From Anaerobacillus isosaccharinicus (GTDB lineage: Bacteria; Bacillota; Bacilli; Bacillales; Anaerobacillaceae): a DNA stretch of 64,000 nt. Position 1 is the stretch's first letter. The number at the start of each line of letters is the position of its first letter. Below are positions 28,729-38,534 of this stretch, piece after piece. The notes beneath the pieces were generated by a model that was not told where the DNA came from, did no database searches, and was given only the letters and a program-made list of their open reading frames with translations. The stretch is from contig NZ_CP063356.1 of NCBI RefSeq assembly GCF_001866075.3, forward strand, positions 3,462,164 through 3,526,163, given 5' to 3'. A program made the translations under genes and the position numbers.

Positions 28729-31059
28729 ATGGCTACACGAAAAAAACAAAAAAAAACGGAATGGAAAAGACAACTTAGTTTTGAACTTGTCGGTCTTTTT
28801 CTAATTGTATTAGCTTCGGTTGCTTTTGCTAGACTTGGCAGCGTTGGACAAGGATTAACTCATCTGTTTCGCTTTTTTCTTGGGGAATGGCATGTTGCAT
28901 TAACAATTGGTTTGTTTGTGATTTCTCTTTATATGATGATTAAAAGACAAGTGCCTCAATTTTTTTCTAGAAGGTTAATTGGCGTTTATTTGCTCGTCTT
29001 CGCTATTGTACTGTTAAGTCATATTCGCTTGTTTGATTTATTTTCGAAACAAGGTGACTTCATCGATGGGTCGGTTATTCGAAATACTTGGGAATTGTAC
29101 TGGCTACAAATCCAAGGAGATACTGCGATTAACGACTTAGGTGGAGGGATGATTGGAGCGATTGGTTTTGCGATTACCCACTTTTTATTTGCTTCTAGTG
29201 GGACAGTTGTTTTTTCATTGTTTGTCATTATCACGGCATTAATTTTAATTACTGGAAAGTCTTTTACAGATCTAATTTTAAATTTTATTACTCAATTCGG
29301 TGCAGTTTTTACGAATGTTTATACTAGCATCAAACAATATCTCATTAATGTAAAACAGCAATTTTTTGACAAGTGGGAACAAAAAAAACAAACAAAAAAA
29401 CAAAAAGAATCAGTTGTCATAGTCGGTGGTTCAACATCTGCAAAACCAACTGAAGATCAAAGCACTCCCGAGCCTGAACCAATCATTTATGATTTTACTA
29501 GTAAAGCATATCAAAATGACAATGGTAGTAATAGTAGTGTTTTACCCCAAAATCAAGAGGTTGAACAAGAAGAAGTTGTTGATATAAATATTGAAACGGC
29601 GGGAATTGTTGCAGCCGAGGAGAATGAGAACTACTTAGTTCCAACATTAGATCTACTAAATAATCCGAAGAAAAATAACCAATTTCAAGAAAGACAACAT
29701 ATTTCAGCCAATGCTAAAAAGTTAGAGCAAACATTAGAGAGTTTTGGTGTAAAGGCAAAAGTTTCGAAAGTCCACCTAGGGCCAGCTGTAACCAAATATG
29801 AAGTATATCCTAGTGTTGGTGTAAAAGTGAGTAAGATTGTCAATTTAGCTGACGATTTAGCATTAGCATTAGCTGCAAAAGATATTCGCATTGAAGCACC
29901 AATTCCTGGGAAGTCAGCTATTGGGATTGAGGTACCGAACCAAGAAGTAGCGATCGTCATGTTGAAAGAGGTTCTAGAAGCTACTAGTACCTTTCCAGAT
30001 GCATCTAAACTATTAATTGGCCTTGGTCGGGATATTTCAGGTGACCCGATTTTAGCAGAGCTAAACAAAATGCCACATTTACTTGTTGCAGGAGCAACAG
30101 GAAGCGGAAAAAGTGTATGTATTAATGGCATCATTGTTAGTATTTTACTTCGAGCTAAGCCACATGAAGTTAAACTAATGATGATTGATCCGAAAATGGT
30201 TGAGCTCAATGTTTATAACGGGATTCCTCATTTATTAGCACCTGTTGTGACAGAGCCGAAGAAAGCATCTCAAGCGTTGAAAAAAGTAGTAAATGAAATG
30301 GAACGGCGTTACGAGCATTTTGCTCACACAGGCACGAAAAATATTGAAGGATATAATACACTTATTAAAAATCAGAATGAAAAAGGTGAGGCAAAACAAC
30401 CTACTTTACCATACATTGTGGTTATAGTGGACGAGCTTGCTGATTTAATGATGGTTGCCTCTAGTGATGTAGAAGACAGTATTACTAGACTTGCACAAAT
30501 GGCACGTGCTGCAGGAATACATTTAATTATTGCAACACAAAGACCATCGGTAGATGTTATTACCGGTGTCATAAAAGCAAATATTCCATCGAGAATTGCT
30601 TTTGGTGTTTCTTCGCAAACCGATTCCCGAACAATACTAGACATGGGTGGAGCCGAGAAATTACTTGGTCGGGGTGATATGTTATTTCTACCTGTAGGCG
30701 CTTCAAAACCAGTTCGAGTTCAAGGGGCATTTTTATCTGATGACGAAGTTGAAAATGTTGTTAATTTTGTTATTGCACAACAGAAGGCCCAGTACCAAGA
30801 AGAGATGATGTCTAAAGAGGAAGATGTGGTTAAAGGCGAAGTGGCTGACGAATTATACGAATCTGCAGTGGACTTAATCATTGAAATGAACACGGCGTCT
30901 GTATCGATGTTACAACGAAGATTTCGCATCGGGTATACAAGAGCTGCCCGTTTAATTGACGAAATGGAAGCAAGAGGCATCGTTGGCCCTTACGAAGGAA
31001 GTAAGCCTAGGGAAGTGTTAATTACTAAAAAAGTAGATGAGGACGTCTCTAACGGCTAA
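28729..31059 (+). CDS. spoIIIE: DNA translocase SpoIIIE/FtsK family
   Basis: SpoIIIE pumps the chromosome into the forespore through the septum and clears trapped DNA. The 776-residue protein has a basic start, four membrane segments (about 17-165), a variable acidic linker (about 215-300), a RecA-like motor (alpha-beta domains with Walker [10 protein letters not shown] and Walker [14 protein letters not shown]) and a C-terminal winged-helix gamma domain ([22 protein letters not shown]) that reads SRS-type DNA sites. It matches B. subtilis SpoIIIE by position after ylzJ and by length (787). The ATG at 28729 follows AAAGTGG. Confidence 0.95.
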   Translation: MATRKKQKKTEWKRQLSFELVGLFLIVLASVAFARLGSVGQGLTHLFRFFLGEWHVALTIGLFVISLYMMIKRQVPQFFSRRLIGVYLLVFAIVLLSHIRLFDLFSKQGDFIDGSVIRNTWELYWLQIQGDTAINDLGGGMIGAIGFAITHFLFASSGTVVFSLFVIITALILITGKSFTDLILNFITQFGAVFTNVYTSIKQYLINVKQQFFDKWEQKKQTKKQKESVVIVGGSTSAKPTEDQSTPEPEPIIYDFTSKAYQNDNGSNSSVLPQNQEVEQEEVVDINIETAGIVAAEENENYLVPTLDLLNNPKKNNQFQERQHISANAKKLEQTLESFGVKAKVSKVHLGPAVTKYEVYPSVGVKVSKIVNLADDLALALAAKDIRIEAPIPGKSAIGIEVPNQEVAIVMLKEVLEATSTFPDASKLLIGLGRDISGDPILAELNKMPHLLVAGATGSGKSVCINGIIVSILLRAKPHEVKLMMIDPKMVELNVYNGIPHLLAPVVTEPKKASQALKKVVNEMERRYEHFAHTGTKNIEGYNTLIKNQNEKGEAKQPTLPYIVVIVDELADLMMVASSDVEDSITRLAQMARAAGIHLIIATQRPSVDVITGVIKANIPSRIAFGVSSQTDSRTILDMGGAEKLLGRGDMLFLPVGASKPVRVQGAFLSDDEVENVVNFVIAQQKAQYQEEMMSKEEDVVKGEVADELYESAVDLIIEMNTASVSMLQRRFRIGYTRAARLIDEMEARGIVGPYEGSKPREVLITKKVDEDVSNG

Positions 31060-31093
31060 ACATATATTCTTTAAAAGTTGTTACACTAATTAG

Positions 31094-31212
31094 TGAATTT
31101 CATAATTACCAAAAACGAGTCAGATGAGGCAATATATAGTTTGCGAATGGTTTTGACCCAACTATAACTATATATTGATTATAGTGATGAAAATACGAAA
31201 TTATGAAATTCA
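31094..31212. repeat. Nested palindromic element between spoIIIE and ymfC
   Basis: Outer arms TGAATTTCATAATT (31094-31107) and AATTATGAAATTCA (31199-31212) are perfect 14-bp complements. Inside, CAATATATAGTT (31130-31141) and AACTATATATTG (31166-31177) are perfect 12-bp complements. ACTATAA (31161-31167) with TTATAGT (31179-31185) offers an alternative pairing. The element could be a small MITE or a cruciform/RNA structure. Confidence 0.7.
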
Positions 31213-31333
31213 TTGTAATGAAGAAATTATAGTCGTGCGTTTAAGATCTGTATAAATTTTGAACAAATAAAGTCCTAAGAACAAGGAGAACAAAGCTTAT
31301 TTGCAAGCCACGTTTTTCTAAGGGGGAAAAGTT

Positions 31334-32053
31334 GTGATAAAAGCTGACCATCGACCATTATATTTACAAGTCATAGACAAAATAAAGATGGATATTGAAA
31401 CAGGGAATTACGAAGCTGGTGAGCGACTTCCTTCTGAATTTGAACTGTCAAAACAATTAGGAATCAGTCGAGCAACACTTCGTGAGGCACTTAGAATTCT
31501 TGAGGATGAAGGTATCATTACAAGACGGCATGGTGTTGGAACTTTTGTTTGTAGCAAGCCGTTATTCACCTCTGGCATTGAAGAACTCTTCAGTGTGACC
31601 GAAATGATAAAGCGAGGAAATCAGAACCCAGGCACAATTTTTCTTTCCTCTAATATAAATCCTGCTACTAGTGATGACTGGGAGAAGTTTCATTTAGATG
31701 AATTTGATGATTTAATTGTTGTCGAGCGTGTACGTACGGCTGACGAGGAGCCTGTTGTGTATTGTCTTGATAAAATACCAAAGCTATATTTACCGAACTA
31801 TACGTCTCGTGAGGACCAATCAATTTTTGATCGACTAGAAAAAGAAGGGACAACAATTTCCTATGCGATTACACAAATTGAACCAATCGGTTATCATGAG
31901 AGTGTATCAGACATTTTAAATTGTGATCCTGAAACATCGTTATTAGTATTAAAGCAAATGCATTATGATGATCGGGAGCGACCAATCCTTTATTCCATAA
32001 ATTACTTTCGTTCAGATAAATTTAAGTTTCATGTCCTTCGTAAACGTGTATAA
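31334..32053 (+). CDS. ymfC: GntR/HutC-family transcriptional regulator YmfC
   Basis: This 239-residue regulator has an N-terminal winged helix (residues 8-75: [28 protein letters not shown] split by the helix [18 protein letters not shown] and the wing RRHGVGTF). A C-terminal UTRA ligand domain (about 95-235) is followed by a terminator. Its ligand is unknown. The gene holds the same place after spoIIIE as in B. subtilis. The start is GTG 31334 with AAGGGGGAAA upstream. The palindromes upstream (31094-31212) might include an operator, but no motif proves it. Confidence 0.9.
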   Translation: MIKADHRPLYLQVIDKIKMDIETGNYEAGERLPSEFELSKQLGISRATLREALRILEDEGIITRRHGVGTFVCSKPLFTSGIEELFSVTEMIKRGNQNPGTIFLSSNINPATSDDWEKFHLDEFDDLIVVERVRTADEEPVVYCLDKIPKLYLPNYTSREDQSIFDRLEKEGTTISYAITQIEPIGYHESVSDILNCDPETSLLVLKQMHYDDRERPILYSINYFRSDKFKFHVLRKRV

Positions 32054-32063
32054 ACTAAAGTAT

Positions 32064-32092
32064 AGAGATCCGATTCATAGGGGTCTCTTTTT
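32064..32092 (+). terminator. Intrinsic terminator of ymfC
   Basis: AGAGATCC (32064-32071) pairs with GGGTCTCT (32081-32088), with one wobble pair, followed by TTTTT. Confidence 0.8.
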
Positions 32093-32187
32093 GCTTGATC
32101 TAGTAGGTCTAGATGATAAGATTTTCTAGTCACTTAGGGTATAATAAAAAGTAACATTACACAAAATTGGAAAAAGGAGTGAGTCTA

Positions 32188-33471
32188 ATGAGCACGAAAA
32201 TAGCAGATACAAAGGTAAATGGATTGAACCTTCATGTAATTGAAACGGATAAATATAAAACAAACACGATCGTACTACATATTAGAACACCACTAAACAA
32301 AGATACGGTGACGAAGCGGGCACTAATACCTTACGTCCTACAAAGTGGCACAGAAGCTCTACCATCAAGACTAGAGATCAGAAGTTACTTAGATGAATTG
32401 TATGGCGCAACACTAACCGTCGATGTAAGTAAAAAAGGTGAAAATCAAATTTTATCATTCCGTATGGACATCGCCAATGAAAATTATTTAAAAGAGAAAA
32501 CACCATTGTTAGAAGAAGCAGTGAAACTACTGTCTGAAATTCTTTTAAAGCCAGCGCTAGATAATGGTGTTTTTCATTCGACAACTGTTGCTAATGAAAA
32601 AAGAAATTTAAAACAGAGAATTCAATCGATTTTTGATGATAAAATTCGTTATGCGAATATGCGGATAACTGAAGAAATGTGTAAAAATGAGCCTTATGGA
32701 GTTTCTGTATGGGGCTACGAAGATGAAATAGATGCCGTAACTGCCCAAGAGTTGCATCAACAATATGGGATGATGCTTCAAAATGACGAGGTTGATTTAT
32801 ACATTGTTGGTGATGTCCAATCAGATCAAATTACCCAAATGGTCGAAAAGTACTTTGTTTTTCCTAAGGATCGTAATCAACCAGAAGTAAGTGGAGAAGA
32901 GAAAAAGGTTGACGCGATTGTACCAAAAGAGAATGTTATTTTTGAAGATCAAGATGTAAAGCAAGGAAAACTGCATATTGGTTTTCGAACGAACACAACT
33001 TTTAGTGATGATGATTATTTTGCGTTGCAAATGTTTAACGGACTATTCGGCGGTTTCTCCCATTCGAAGTTATTTATTAACGTCAGAGAAAAGGCAAGCT
33101 TGGCTTATTATGCTTCTTCTCGCTATGAGAGCCACAAGGGTATTTTAATGGTCATGTCTGGTATTGAATTTAAGAATTATGATCAAGCTGTTACGATCAT
33201 TAAAGAACAATTAAAAAGTATGCAAGCCGGTGACTTTACAGATAGTGAAATAGAGCAAACGAAGGCAGTCATTAAAAATCAAATCCTTGAAACGGTTGAC
33301 GTTGCAAAAGGTTATGTAGAGTTACTCTATCACAATGCGGTAGCTAACAAATCTCGAATGATTGAGGATTGGATTTTGGGAATTGATCAAGTAACAAAAG
33401 AAGATATCGTAAAAGTAGGGCAAAAAGTTCATTTAGATACCATTTACTTTTTAAAAGGGAAGGAGGAATAA
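32188..33471 (+). CDS. ymfF: M16-family peptidase-like protein YmfF (no zinc motif)
   Basis: This 427-residue M16-fold protein lacks the HxxEH zinc motif in its N-terminal half (the region reads YVLQSGTEALPSRLEIRSYLDELYGA). It keeps the C-terminal substrate-binding block LFINVREKASLAYYASS. It is followed after 2 bases by ymfH, which has the zinc motif. The pair probably forms a heterodimer, as other M16B pairs do. The start ATG 32188 has AAAGGAG at 32174-32180; an upstream in-frame start at 32167 is less likely. A TATAAT-like box at 32140-32145 may belong to its promoter. Confidence 0.92.
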   Translation: MSTKIADTKVNGLNLHVIETDKYKTNTIVLHIRTPLNKDTVTKRALIPYVLQSGTEALPSRLEIRSYLDELYGATLTVDVSKKGENQILSFRMDIANENYLKEKTPLLEEAVKLLSEILLKPALDNGVFHSTTVANEKRNLKQRIQSIFDDKIRYANMRITEEMCKNEPYGVSVWGYEDEIDAVTAQELHQQYGMMLQNDEVDLYIVGDVQSDQITQMVEKYFVFPKDRNQPEVSGEEKKVDAIVPKENVIFEDQDVKQGKLHIGFRTNTTFSDDDYFALQMFNGLFGGFSHSKLFINVREKASLAYYASSRYESHKGILMVMSGIEFKNYDQAVTIIKEQLKSMQAGDFTDSEIEQTKAVIKNQILETVDVAKGYVELLYHNAVANKSRMIEDWILGIDQVTKEDIVKVGQKVHLDTIYFLKGKEE

Positions 33472-33473
33472 TC

Positions 33474-34757
33474 ATGAAAAAAGTTGTATTTGAGCAACTT
33501 AACGAAACACTATATCATGAAACACTTGAAAACGGACTAGAAGTTTATATATTGCCTAAACAAGGCTTTAATAAAACGTATGCCACATTTACAACAAAAT
33601 ATGGGTCTGTGGATAACCACTTTATTCCAATTGGAGAAAAAGAGCTATTAAAGGTTCCTGATGGAATTGCCCATTTTTTGGAACATAAAATGTTCGAGGA
33701 TGAAGATGGAGATGTGTTTCAGCAGTTCAGTAAACAAGGTGCGTCAGCTAATGCATTCACAAGCTTTACAAGAACTGCTTATTTGTTTTCAAGCACATCT
33801 GAAGTCGAAAAAAACTTAGAAACCCTTATCGACTTTGTTCAACACCCTTATTTTACCGAAGAAAGTGTTGAAAAAGAAAAGGGGATCATTGGCCAAGAAA
33901 TTACGATGTATGATGATAATCCTGACTGGCGTGTGTATTTTGGTGTAATTGAAAACATGTATCAAAACCACCCAGTTAAAATTGATATTGCAGGGACAAT
34001 CGAATCGATTGATAAAATAACGAAAGACTTACTTTATAAATGTTATGAAACGTTTTATCACCCAAAAAATATGGTGTTATTCGTGATCGGTTCTCTAAAT
34101 CCAGAGGAAATTCTTGAGCTTGTCAAAGAGAACCAAAGTAAGAAAACATTTAAAGAGATAGAAAAAATTGAACGATTCTTTGAGGAAGAGCCGACAGCGG
34201 TTGCCAAAAAGATAGAAACTTTGAAGATGTCTGTTCATACACCAAAATGTTTAGTAGGATTCAAAGAAAAAAATCAAACGAGGCAAGGAAAAGAACTTCT
34301 AAAACACGAGTTAGCTGTAAACGTTCTTTTAGATTTAATGCTCGGGCAAAGCTCAAGTAACTATGAAAAACTTTATAACATAGGGTTAATTGACGATTCA
34401 TTTTCCTTTGATTTCTCAGCAGAACAAGGCTTTGGTTTTTCGATAATTGGTGGGGATACAAAAGACCCTGATAAATTAGTTAGTACTCTTGAAGAAATGA
34501 TTAGTTCATTTATTCAAGTTCCACTTGATGAAAACGCAGTTAAACGTGCAATCAAGAAAAAAATCGGTGCATTCTTGAGAGCGGTTAATTCTCCTGAATA
34601 TATCGCAAATCAATTTACACGTTACCAATTTAATGATATGAACTTATTTGATGTCGTAGAGACATTAGAAAATCTAACAAAGGATGAGCTAGAACAAAAA
34701 GCAAAAGAGCACTTTGATCCAACGATGTTCACAGTTTGTCAAGTTCTTCCGAAATAA
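33474..34757 (+). CDS. ymfH: M16-family zinc peptidase YmfH
   Basis: This is the active partner of an M16 pair: IAHFLEHKMFEDEDGD carries HxxEH, and EKEKGIIGQEITMYDDNPDWR carries the downstream Glu ligand. The 427-residue chain has both M16 halves, but the C-terminal block lacks the VRExxxLAY motif seen in YmfF. The stop of ymfF and the ATG at 33474 are 2 bases apart, with the Shine-Dalgarno AAGGAGGA inside the end of ymfF. The substrate is unknown. Confidence 0.93.
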   Translation: MKKVVFEQLNETLYHETLENGLEVYILPKQGFNKTYATFTTKYGSVDNHFIPIGEKELLKVPDGIAHFLEHKMFEDEDGDVFQQFSKQGASANAFTSFTRTAYLFSSTSEVEKNLETLIDFVQHPYFTEESVEKEKGIIGQEITMYDDNPDWRVYFGVIENMYQNHPVKIDIAGTIESIDKITKDLLYKCYETFYHPKNMVLFVIGSLNPEEILELVKENQSKKTFKEIEKIERFFEEEPTAVAKKIETLKMSVHTPKCLVGFKEKNQTRQGKELLKHELAVNVLLDLMLGQSSSNYEKLYNIGLIDDSFSFDFSAEQGFGFSIIGGDTKDPDKLVSTLEEMISSFIQVPLDENAVKRAIKKKIGAFLRAVNSPEYIANQFTRYQFNDMNLFDVVETLENLTKDELEQKAKEHFDPTMFTVCQVLPK

Positions 34758-34781
34758 AAGATAAAAGGTTGAGGAGAAAAC

Positions 34782-35498
34782 GTGAAATATGCATTAATTA
34801 CTGGAGCAAGTGGGGGAATTGGTCGGGAAATCGCGATAGCTTTAGCGAAAGAAGGTTATTGTCTTTACTTGCATTACCATACAAATGAACAAAGTATTGA
34901 TGATTTAAGGGAGCATTTAGCTAGCACGCAAACATGGAAAATAAAGGCTAATTTAGCAGCTAAAACGGGAGTGTCAAAAATCTTAGAAGCAATTCCAACT
35001 TCTATTGATGTTCTGGTCTTAAATAGTGGTAATAGCTATGTCGGTTTAATGACAGATATGGAAGACACCCAAGTTGAAGAGATGATCCAACTTCATTTGA
35101 CTAGCCCATTTCTACTGACAAAGGCATTATTGCCTCTTATGGTTCAAAAAAAAGCGGGTAATATAGTTGCTGTCTCGTCAATTTGGGGTGTAACAGGAGC
35201 CTCATGCGAAGTGTTATACTCAACTTTAAAAGGTGGTCTCAACACATTTGTCAAAGCTCTGGCAAAAGAAGTGGCACCAAGTGGAATTCGAGTAAATGGT
35301 GTAGCTCCTGGAGCGATTGCCACAAAAATGATGGGTAATTTTTCCGATGATGAAATTGAATCCCTCTGTGATGAAATCCCTATGGGTAGGTTAGGAGAGC
35401 CAAAAGAAGTAGCAGCGCTTATCGCTTTTTTAATATCAAATCAAGCTCCGTATTTGAACGGCCAAATTATTAATATTAATGGCGCGTGGTATTGTTAA
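34782..35498 (+). CDS. ymfI: Short-chain dehydrogenase/reductase YmfI
   Basis: This 238-residue classical SDR resembles 3-oxoacyl-ACP reductases. Seen: NAD(P)-binding TGASGGIGREIA (7-18), NSG in VLVLNSGNSYVG, catalytic Ser in VAVSSIWG, and Tyr/Lys in YSTLKGG. The C-terminal GQIININGAW is typical. The native substrate is not known. The start is GTG 34782 after GAGGAG. The gene follows ymfH by 24 bases, as in B. subtilis. Confidence 0.92.
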   Translation: MKYALITGASGGIGREIAIALAKEGYCLYLHYHTNEQSIDDLREHLASTQTWKIKANLAAKTGVSKILEAIPTSIDVLVLNSGNSYVGLMTDMEDTQVEEMIQLHLTSPFLLTKALLPLMVQKKAGNIVAVSSIWGVTGASCEVLYSTLKGGLNTFVKALAKEVAPSGIRVNGVAPGAIATKMMGNFSDDEIESLCDEIPMGRLGEPKEVAALIAFLISNQAPYLNGQIININGAWYC

Positions 35499-35605
35499 AG
35501 TCATCCAATTTTATGAAAAAAAGTTGAACTTCATAATGGAACGAATATATTTGCCGTTATTTTGACAAAATAACTTCGAAGTACATTACAAGGAGGGACA
35601 ACATA

Positions 35606-35863
35606 ATGTCTGTATTAGATAATTGGGATCAATGGAAAGGTTTTTTAAGTGAACGACTTCAACAAGCTGAGCAAGAAGGTATGAACCAACAAGTGGTTAA
35701 TGATGTTGCGTATCAAGTAGGAGAATACTTGGCACAACAAGTTGATCCTAAAAATGAACAAGAACGCGTTTTAGCAGACCTTTGGAAAGTTGCTTCTGAA
35801 GAGGAACAACACGCTATTGCCAATATGATGGTTAAATTAGTGAAAAACAATCAAGGGATGTAA
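35606..35863 (+). CDS. ymfJ: DUF3243 protein YmfJ
   Basis: This small acidic, Gln-rich 85-residue protein is of the DUF3243 family (YmfJ), with the family pattern WDQWKGFLSERLQQAEQEG and VAYQVGEYLAQQVDPKNEQE. It is mainly helical. Its function is unknown. The gene has an ATG after AAGGAGGGA and is followed by a perfect terminator, so it ends the ymfF-ymfJ unit. Confidence 0.9.
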   Translation: MSVLDNWDQWKGFLSERLQQAEQEGMNQQVVNDVAYQVGEYLAQQVDPKNEQERVLADLWKVASEEEQHAIANMMVKLVKNNQGM

Positions 35864-35869
35864 TGGACT

Positions 35870-35902
35870 ATGGGTGTTGCAATACGCAACACCCATTTTT
35901 TT
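35870..35902 (+). terminator. Intrinsic terminator of ymfJ
   Basis: A perfect 11-bp stem ATGGGTGTTGC (35870-35880)/GCAACACCCAT (35886-35896) is followed by seven T. Confidence 0.95.
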
Positions 35903-36107
35903 AGATAAGTTAGCAGCAATTTCTATAATATAATGTATTCGTTCTTTCTAATTGACTAATTTATTTGGTAAATATAAAAATTAGCGAATCATATCACTTT
36001 CTTTCATGAAAAAAATGAATTATGATAGAAAAAAGGATCTTTTGTATGATTTTGGACTATTATTATTTTTACTCTATTATGAGTGTGTTTGTGAGAAGGA
36101 GTTGAAG

Positions 36108-36881
36108 ATGCTGAAAAAAGAATGGTATTTAGAATATCAAATACACAAAAATCGCCCCGGTTTATTAGGAGATATAGCATCACTTCTCGGTATGTTATCG
36201 ATAAACATTGTAACAATTAACGGTGTTGATCATATGAGACGGGGAATGCTAATTCTTAGTGAAGATGATGAACAGATTCAAAGACTTACGATGATTTTAA
36301 ACACGATGGATAATATTTCAGTAACAAAAATTAGAGAACCAAAACTTCGTGACCGACTAGCTGTAAGACACGGTCATTTTATTGAGCGAGACGGTGACGA
36401 AAAGAAAATTTTCCGTTTTGTTCGTGATGAGTTAGGAATTCTCGTCGACTTTATGGCAGAGTTGTTTAAAAAAGATGGTCACAAATTAATTGGAATACGT
36501 GGCATGCCTCGAGTTGGAAAAACAGAATCAATCGTTGCTGCAAGTGTTTGTGCAAATAAGCGTTGGTCATTTATTTCCTCAACACTCCTTCGTCAAACAA
36601 TTCGTAGCCAATTAGCAGATGATGAATTGTCAGAAAACAACATTTACATCATTGACGGGATTGTAACGACGATGCGAGCAACAGAAAAACATCGAATGCT
36701 CGTAAATGATGTTATGCGACTTAGCTCAACGAAAGTTATTGAACATCCAGATTTTTTTGTTAGAGAAACAGAGTATACGTTAGACGACTTTGATTACATA
36801 ATAGAGCTAAGGAACAATCATGATGAAACAATTACTTATGAAGTTATAGACTCAGGTTTTTCTTCATTTGATATTAGTTAA
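36108..36881 (+). CDS. ymfK: DUF3388 protein YmfK (ACT-like N-terminus)
   Basis: This 257-residue protein of the YmfK/DUF3388 family begins with an ACT-like stretch (YLEYQIHKNRPGLLGDIASLLGMLSINIVTINGVD) and later has RGMPRVGKTESI, which resembles a P-loop with a Gly-rich turn. Its function is unknown. ATG 36108 is chosen because AAGGAG (36096-36101) fits and the family starts here; an open frame extends to 36006 but is low-complexity and has no ribosome-binding site. Confidence 0.88.
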   Translation: MLKKEWYLEYQIHKNRPGLLGDIASLLGMLSINIVTINGVDHMRRGMLILSEDDEQIQRLTMILNTMDNISVTKIREPKLRDRLAVRHGHFIERDGDEKKIFRFVRDELGILVDFMAELFKKDGHKLIGIRGMPRVGKTESIVAASVCANKRWSFISSTLLRQTIRSQLADDELSENNIYIIDGIVTTMRATEKHRMLVNDVMRLSSTKVIEHPDFFVRETEYTLDDFDYIIELRNNHDETITYEVIDSGFSSFDIS

Positions 36882-36899
36882 AGTTGGTAGGTGTTAGCA

Positions 36900-37769
36900 T
36901 TGTCAGAATTAGGGCTTAGGCTAAAAAATGCAAGGGAAGAAAAAAAGATAACTCTAGATGAGCTTCAAAATATCACCAAAATTCAAAAGCGCTATTTACA
37001 GGCGATTGAAGAAGGGAAATTGGAGATGCTACCAGGGCAATTCTATGCTCGAGCGTTTGTTAAAAGCTATTCAGAGGCAGTAGGGATCGATCCTGAACTA
37101 TTGTTTGAAGAGCATGCTAGCGAACTTCCTGCTTCCAACAAACAGAAAGTTGCTGAGATCCCTCCTAGAGTACAGACGAGAAAAACAGGTGGTACGAAGA
37201 AAACACGGAGATTTTTGGCACTTTTACCTTCCGTAGTGGCAATCGTCTTTATTATTTCAATTTTTGTTGGGGTATGGTATTTTCTACAAGGGAACTCTGC
37301 TAATAATGAGGGAATTCCAAAAAATCAGGTTCAATCCCCTGTTGAGGGAGGAAGAGATAACGTAGCTCTTAATCCACCAGGTGAAGAAGATGAACCAGAG
37401 GAAGCAGAAGTTCCAGAGGAAGAAGAGCTAATAGAGGAAATTCCAGAGCAAGAATTAATTGTTGTTGAGACAAAAGGAAATGAAACTATTTATAATTTAG
37501 TGAATGCCAATGAATTTGCATTTAAGGTAGAACTTCAAGGGAAAAGCTATGTTGGTATTGATAATCGTAAAGGGAAGACGTTTCATGCTTCTAACGTTGA
37601 TGGTGGCAAATCACTAACGTTCGATTTTTCGGAAGAAGAAACAATCCAATTTAACTTTGGGGCATCAAACAATGTTAATTTATTTGTAAATGATATACCT
37701 TTTGAATTCCCGCAAGATATTGTCCATCAGAAAGTGACGTTTCATTTTCAAAAGGATCGCTCTGAGTAA
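36900..37769 (+). CDS. rodZ: Cell-shape protein RodZ (YmfM)
   Basis: RodZ links MreB to the elongation machinery at the membrane. Order: N-terminal Cro/C1-type helix-turn-helix (about 1-70, LGLRLKNAREEKKITLDELQ split by IQKRYLQAIEEG and GQFYARAFVKSYSEAVG), a basic stretch (RKTGGTKKTRRF), one membrane segment (about 107-130), a Glu/Pro-rich linker, and a DUF4115 C-terminal domain. The start is taken as TTG 36900 (290 residues), since the GTG at 36891 overlaps the GGTAGGTG Shine-Dalgarno. It lies 18 bases after ymfK. Confidence 0.92.
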   Translation: MSELGLRLKNAREEKKITLDELQNITKIQKRYLQAIEEGKLEMLPGQFYARAFVKSYSEAVGIDPELLFEEHASELPASNKQKVAEIPPRVQTRKTGGTKKTRRFLALLPSVVAIVFIISIFVGVWYFLQGNSANNEGIPKNQVQSPVEGGRDNVALNPPGEEDEPEEAEVPEEEELIEEIPEQELIVVETKGNETIYNLVNANEFAFKVELQGKSYVGIDNRKGKTFHASNVDGGKSLTFDFSEEETIQFNFGASNNVNLFVNDIPFEFPQDIVHQKVTFHFQKDRSE

Positions 37770-37776
37770 ACTGTTT

Positions 37777-37805
37777 GAGTCATCTATAAAGGATGGCTCT
37801 TTTTA
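37777..37805 (+). terminator. Intrinsic terminator of rodZ
   Basis: GAGTCATC (37777-37784) pairs with GATGGCTC (37792-37799), with one wobble pair, followed by TTTTTA. Confidence 0.8.
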
Positions 37806-37842
37806 CGGTATCAGAATAGCTGTTTTTAAAAAAATGCTAAAA

Positions 37843-37872
37843 TTACACATCAGAGAAGGAATATGTTAAAAT
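37843..37872 (+). promoter_or_regulatory. Possible sigma-A promoter of yajQ
   Basis: TTACAC (37843-37848), an 18-base gap and TAAAAT (37867-37872) lie after the rodZ terminator and 30 bases before the yajQ start. Confidence 0.35.
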
Positions 37873-37903
37873 TAGAGTTATGTTTAATGAAAGGATGATG
37901 ATT

Positions 37904-38398
37904 ATGGCAAAGGAGCATTCTTTTGACATTGTTTCAGAAGTAAATATGCAGGAAGTGGATAATGCAATTGTCCAGGCAGTTAAAGAAATTAAAACCCGTT
38001 ATGACTTTAAAGGATCTAAAAGTAGCATTGAACGGACTGGAGATCACCAAATTACAATTATTTCAGATGATGAATATAAATTAGAAAGTGTTATTGATAT
38101 TTTACAAATGAAATTTATAAAAAGAGGTTTATCTCAAAAGGTTATGGATTTTCAAAAAGTGGAGAAAGCTTCTGGTGGTTCAGTTAGACAAGTCATTTCT
38201 TTAGTAGCTGGAATAAGCTCTGAACGGGCAAAAAAGATAACTGTAGCAATTCGTGACTCAAAGTTAAAGGTCAAAGCCCAAATTCAAAATGATCAAATTC
38301 GAGTAACGGCTAAAAATATTGATGATTTGCAAGCGATTATTCAACTTGTAAAAGAATTGAATTTAGAATTCCCTGTTCAATATGTTAATATGAGGTAG
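37904..38398 (+). CDS. yajQ: YajQ-family nucleotide-binding protein
   Basis: This 164-residue YajQ protein has two ferredoxin-like domains. Family members bind nucleotides, and some bind cyclic di-GMP or RNA. The sequence is typical: [44 protein letters not shown] and [14 protein letters not shown]. The start is ATG 37904 with GAAAGGA upstream; an earlier in-frame ATG at 37880 is less well placed. In B. subtilis a yajQ homologue (yitK) lies elsewhere, so this place between rodZ and pgsA is a local difference. Confidence 0.92.
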   Translation: MAKEHSFDIVSEVNMQEVDNAIVQAVKEIKTRYDFKGSKSSIERTGDHQITIISDDEYKLESVIDILQMKFIKRGLSQKVMDFQKVEKASGGSVRQVISLVAGISSERAKKITVAIRDSKLKVKAQIQNDQIRVTAKNIDDLQAIIQLVKELNLEFPVQYVNMR

Positions 38399-38534
38399 TT
38401 TTTTACATAATTTTTTAAAACTTGCAAAACTATAACGTACCTTTCTGTTTTTCTACCTATAAATTTGAAAATGAAGGTGTACGGCTGTGGATTCTGCAGA
38501 AATTCAAGTTTTTTTAATGATAGGGAGGGTACCC

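Noticed and set aside
29685-30209. 174-codon minus-strand frame within spoIIIE
   Set aside because: It is antisense to the conserved motor domain and is compositionally a mirror of the coding strand.
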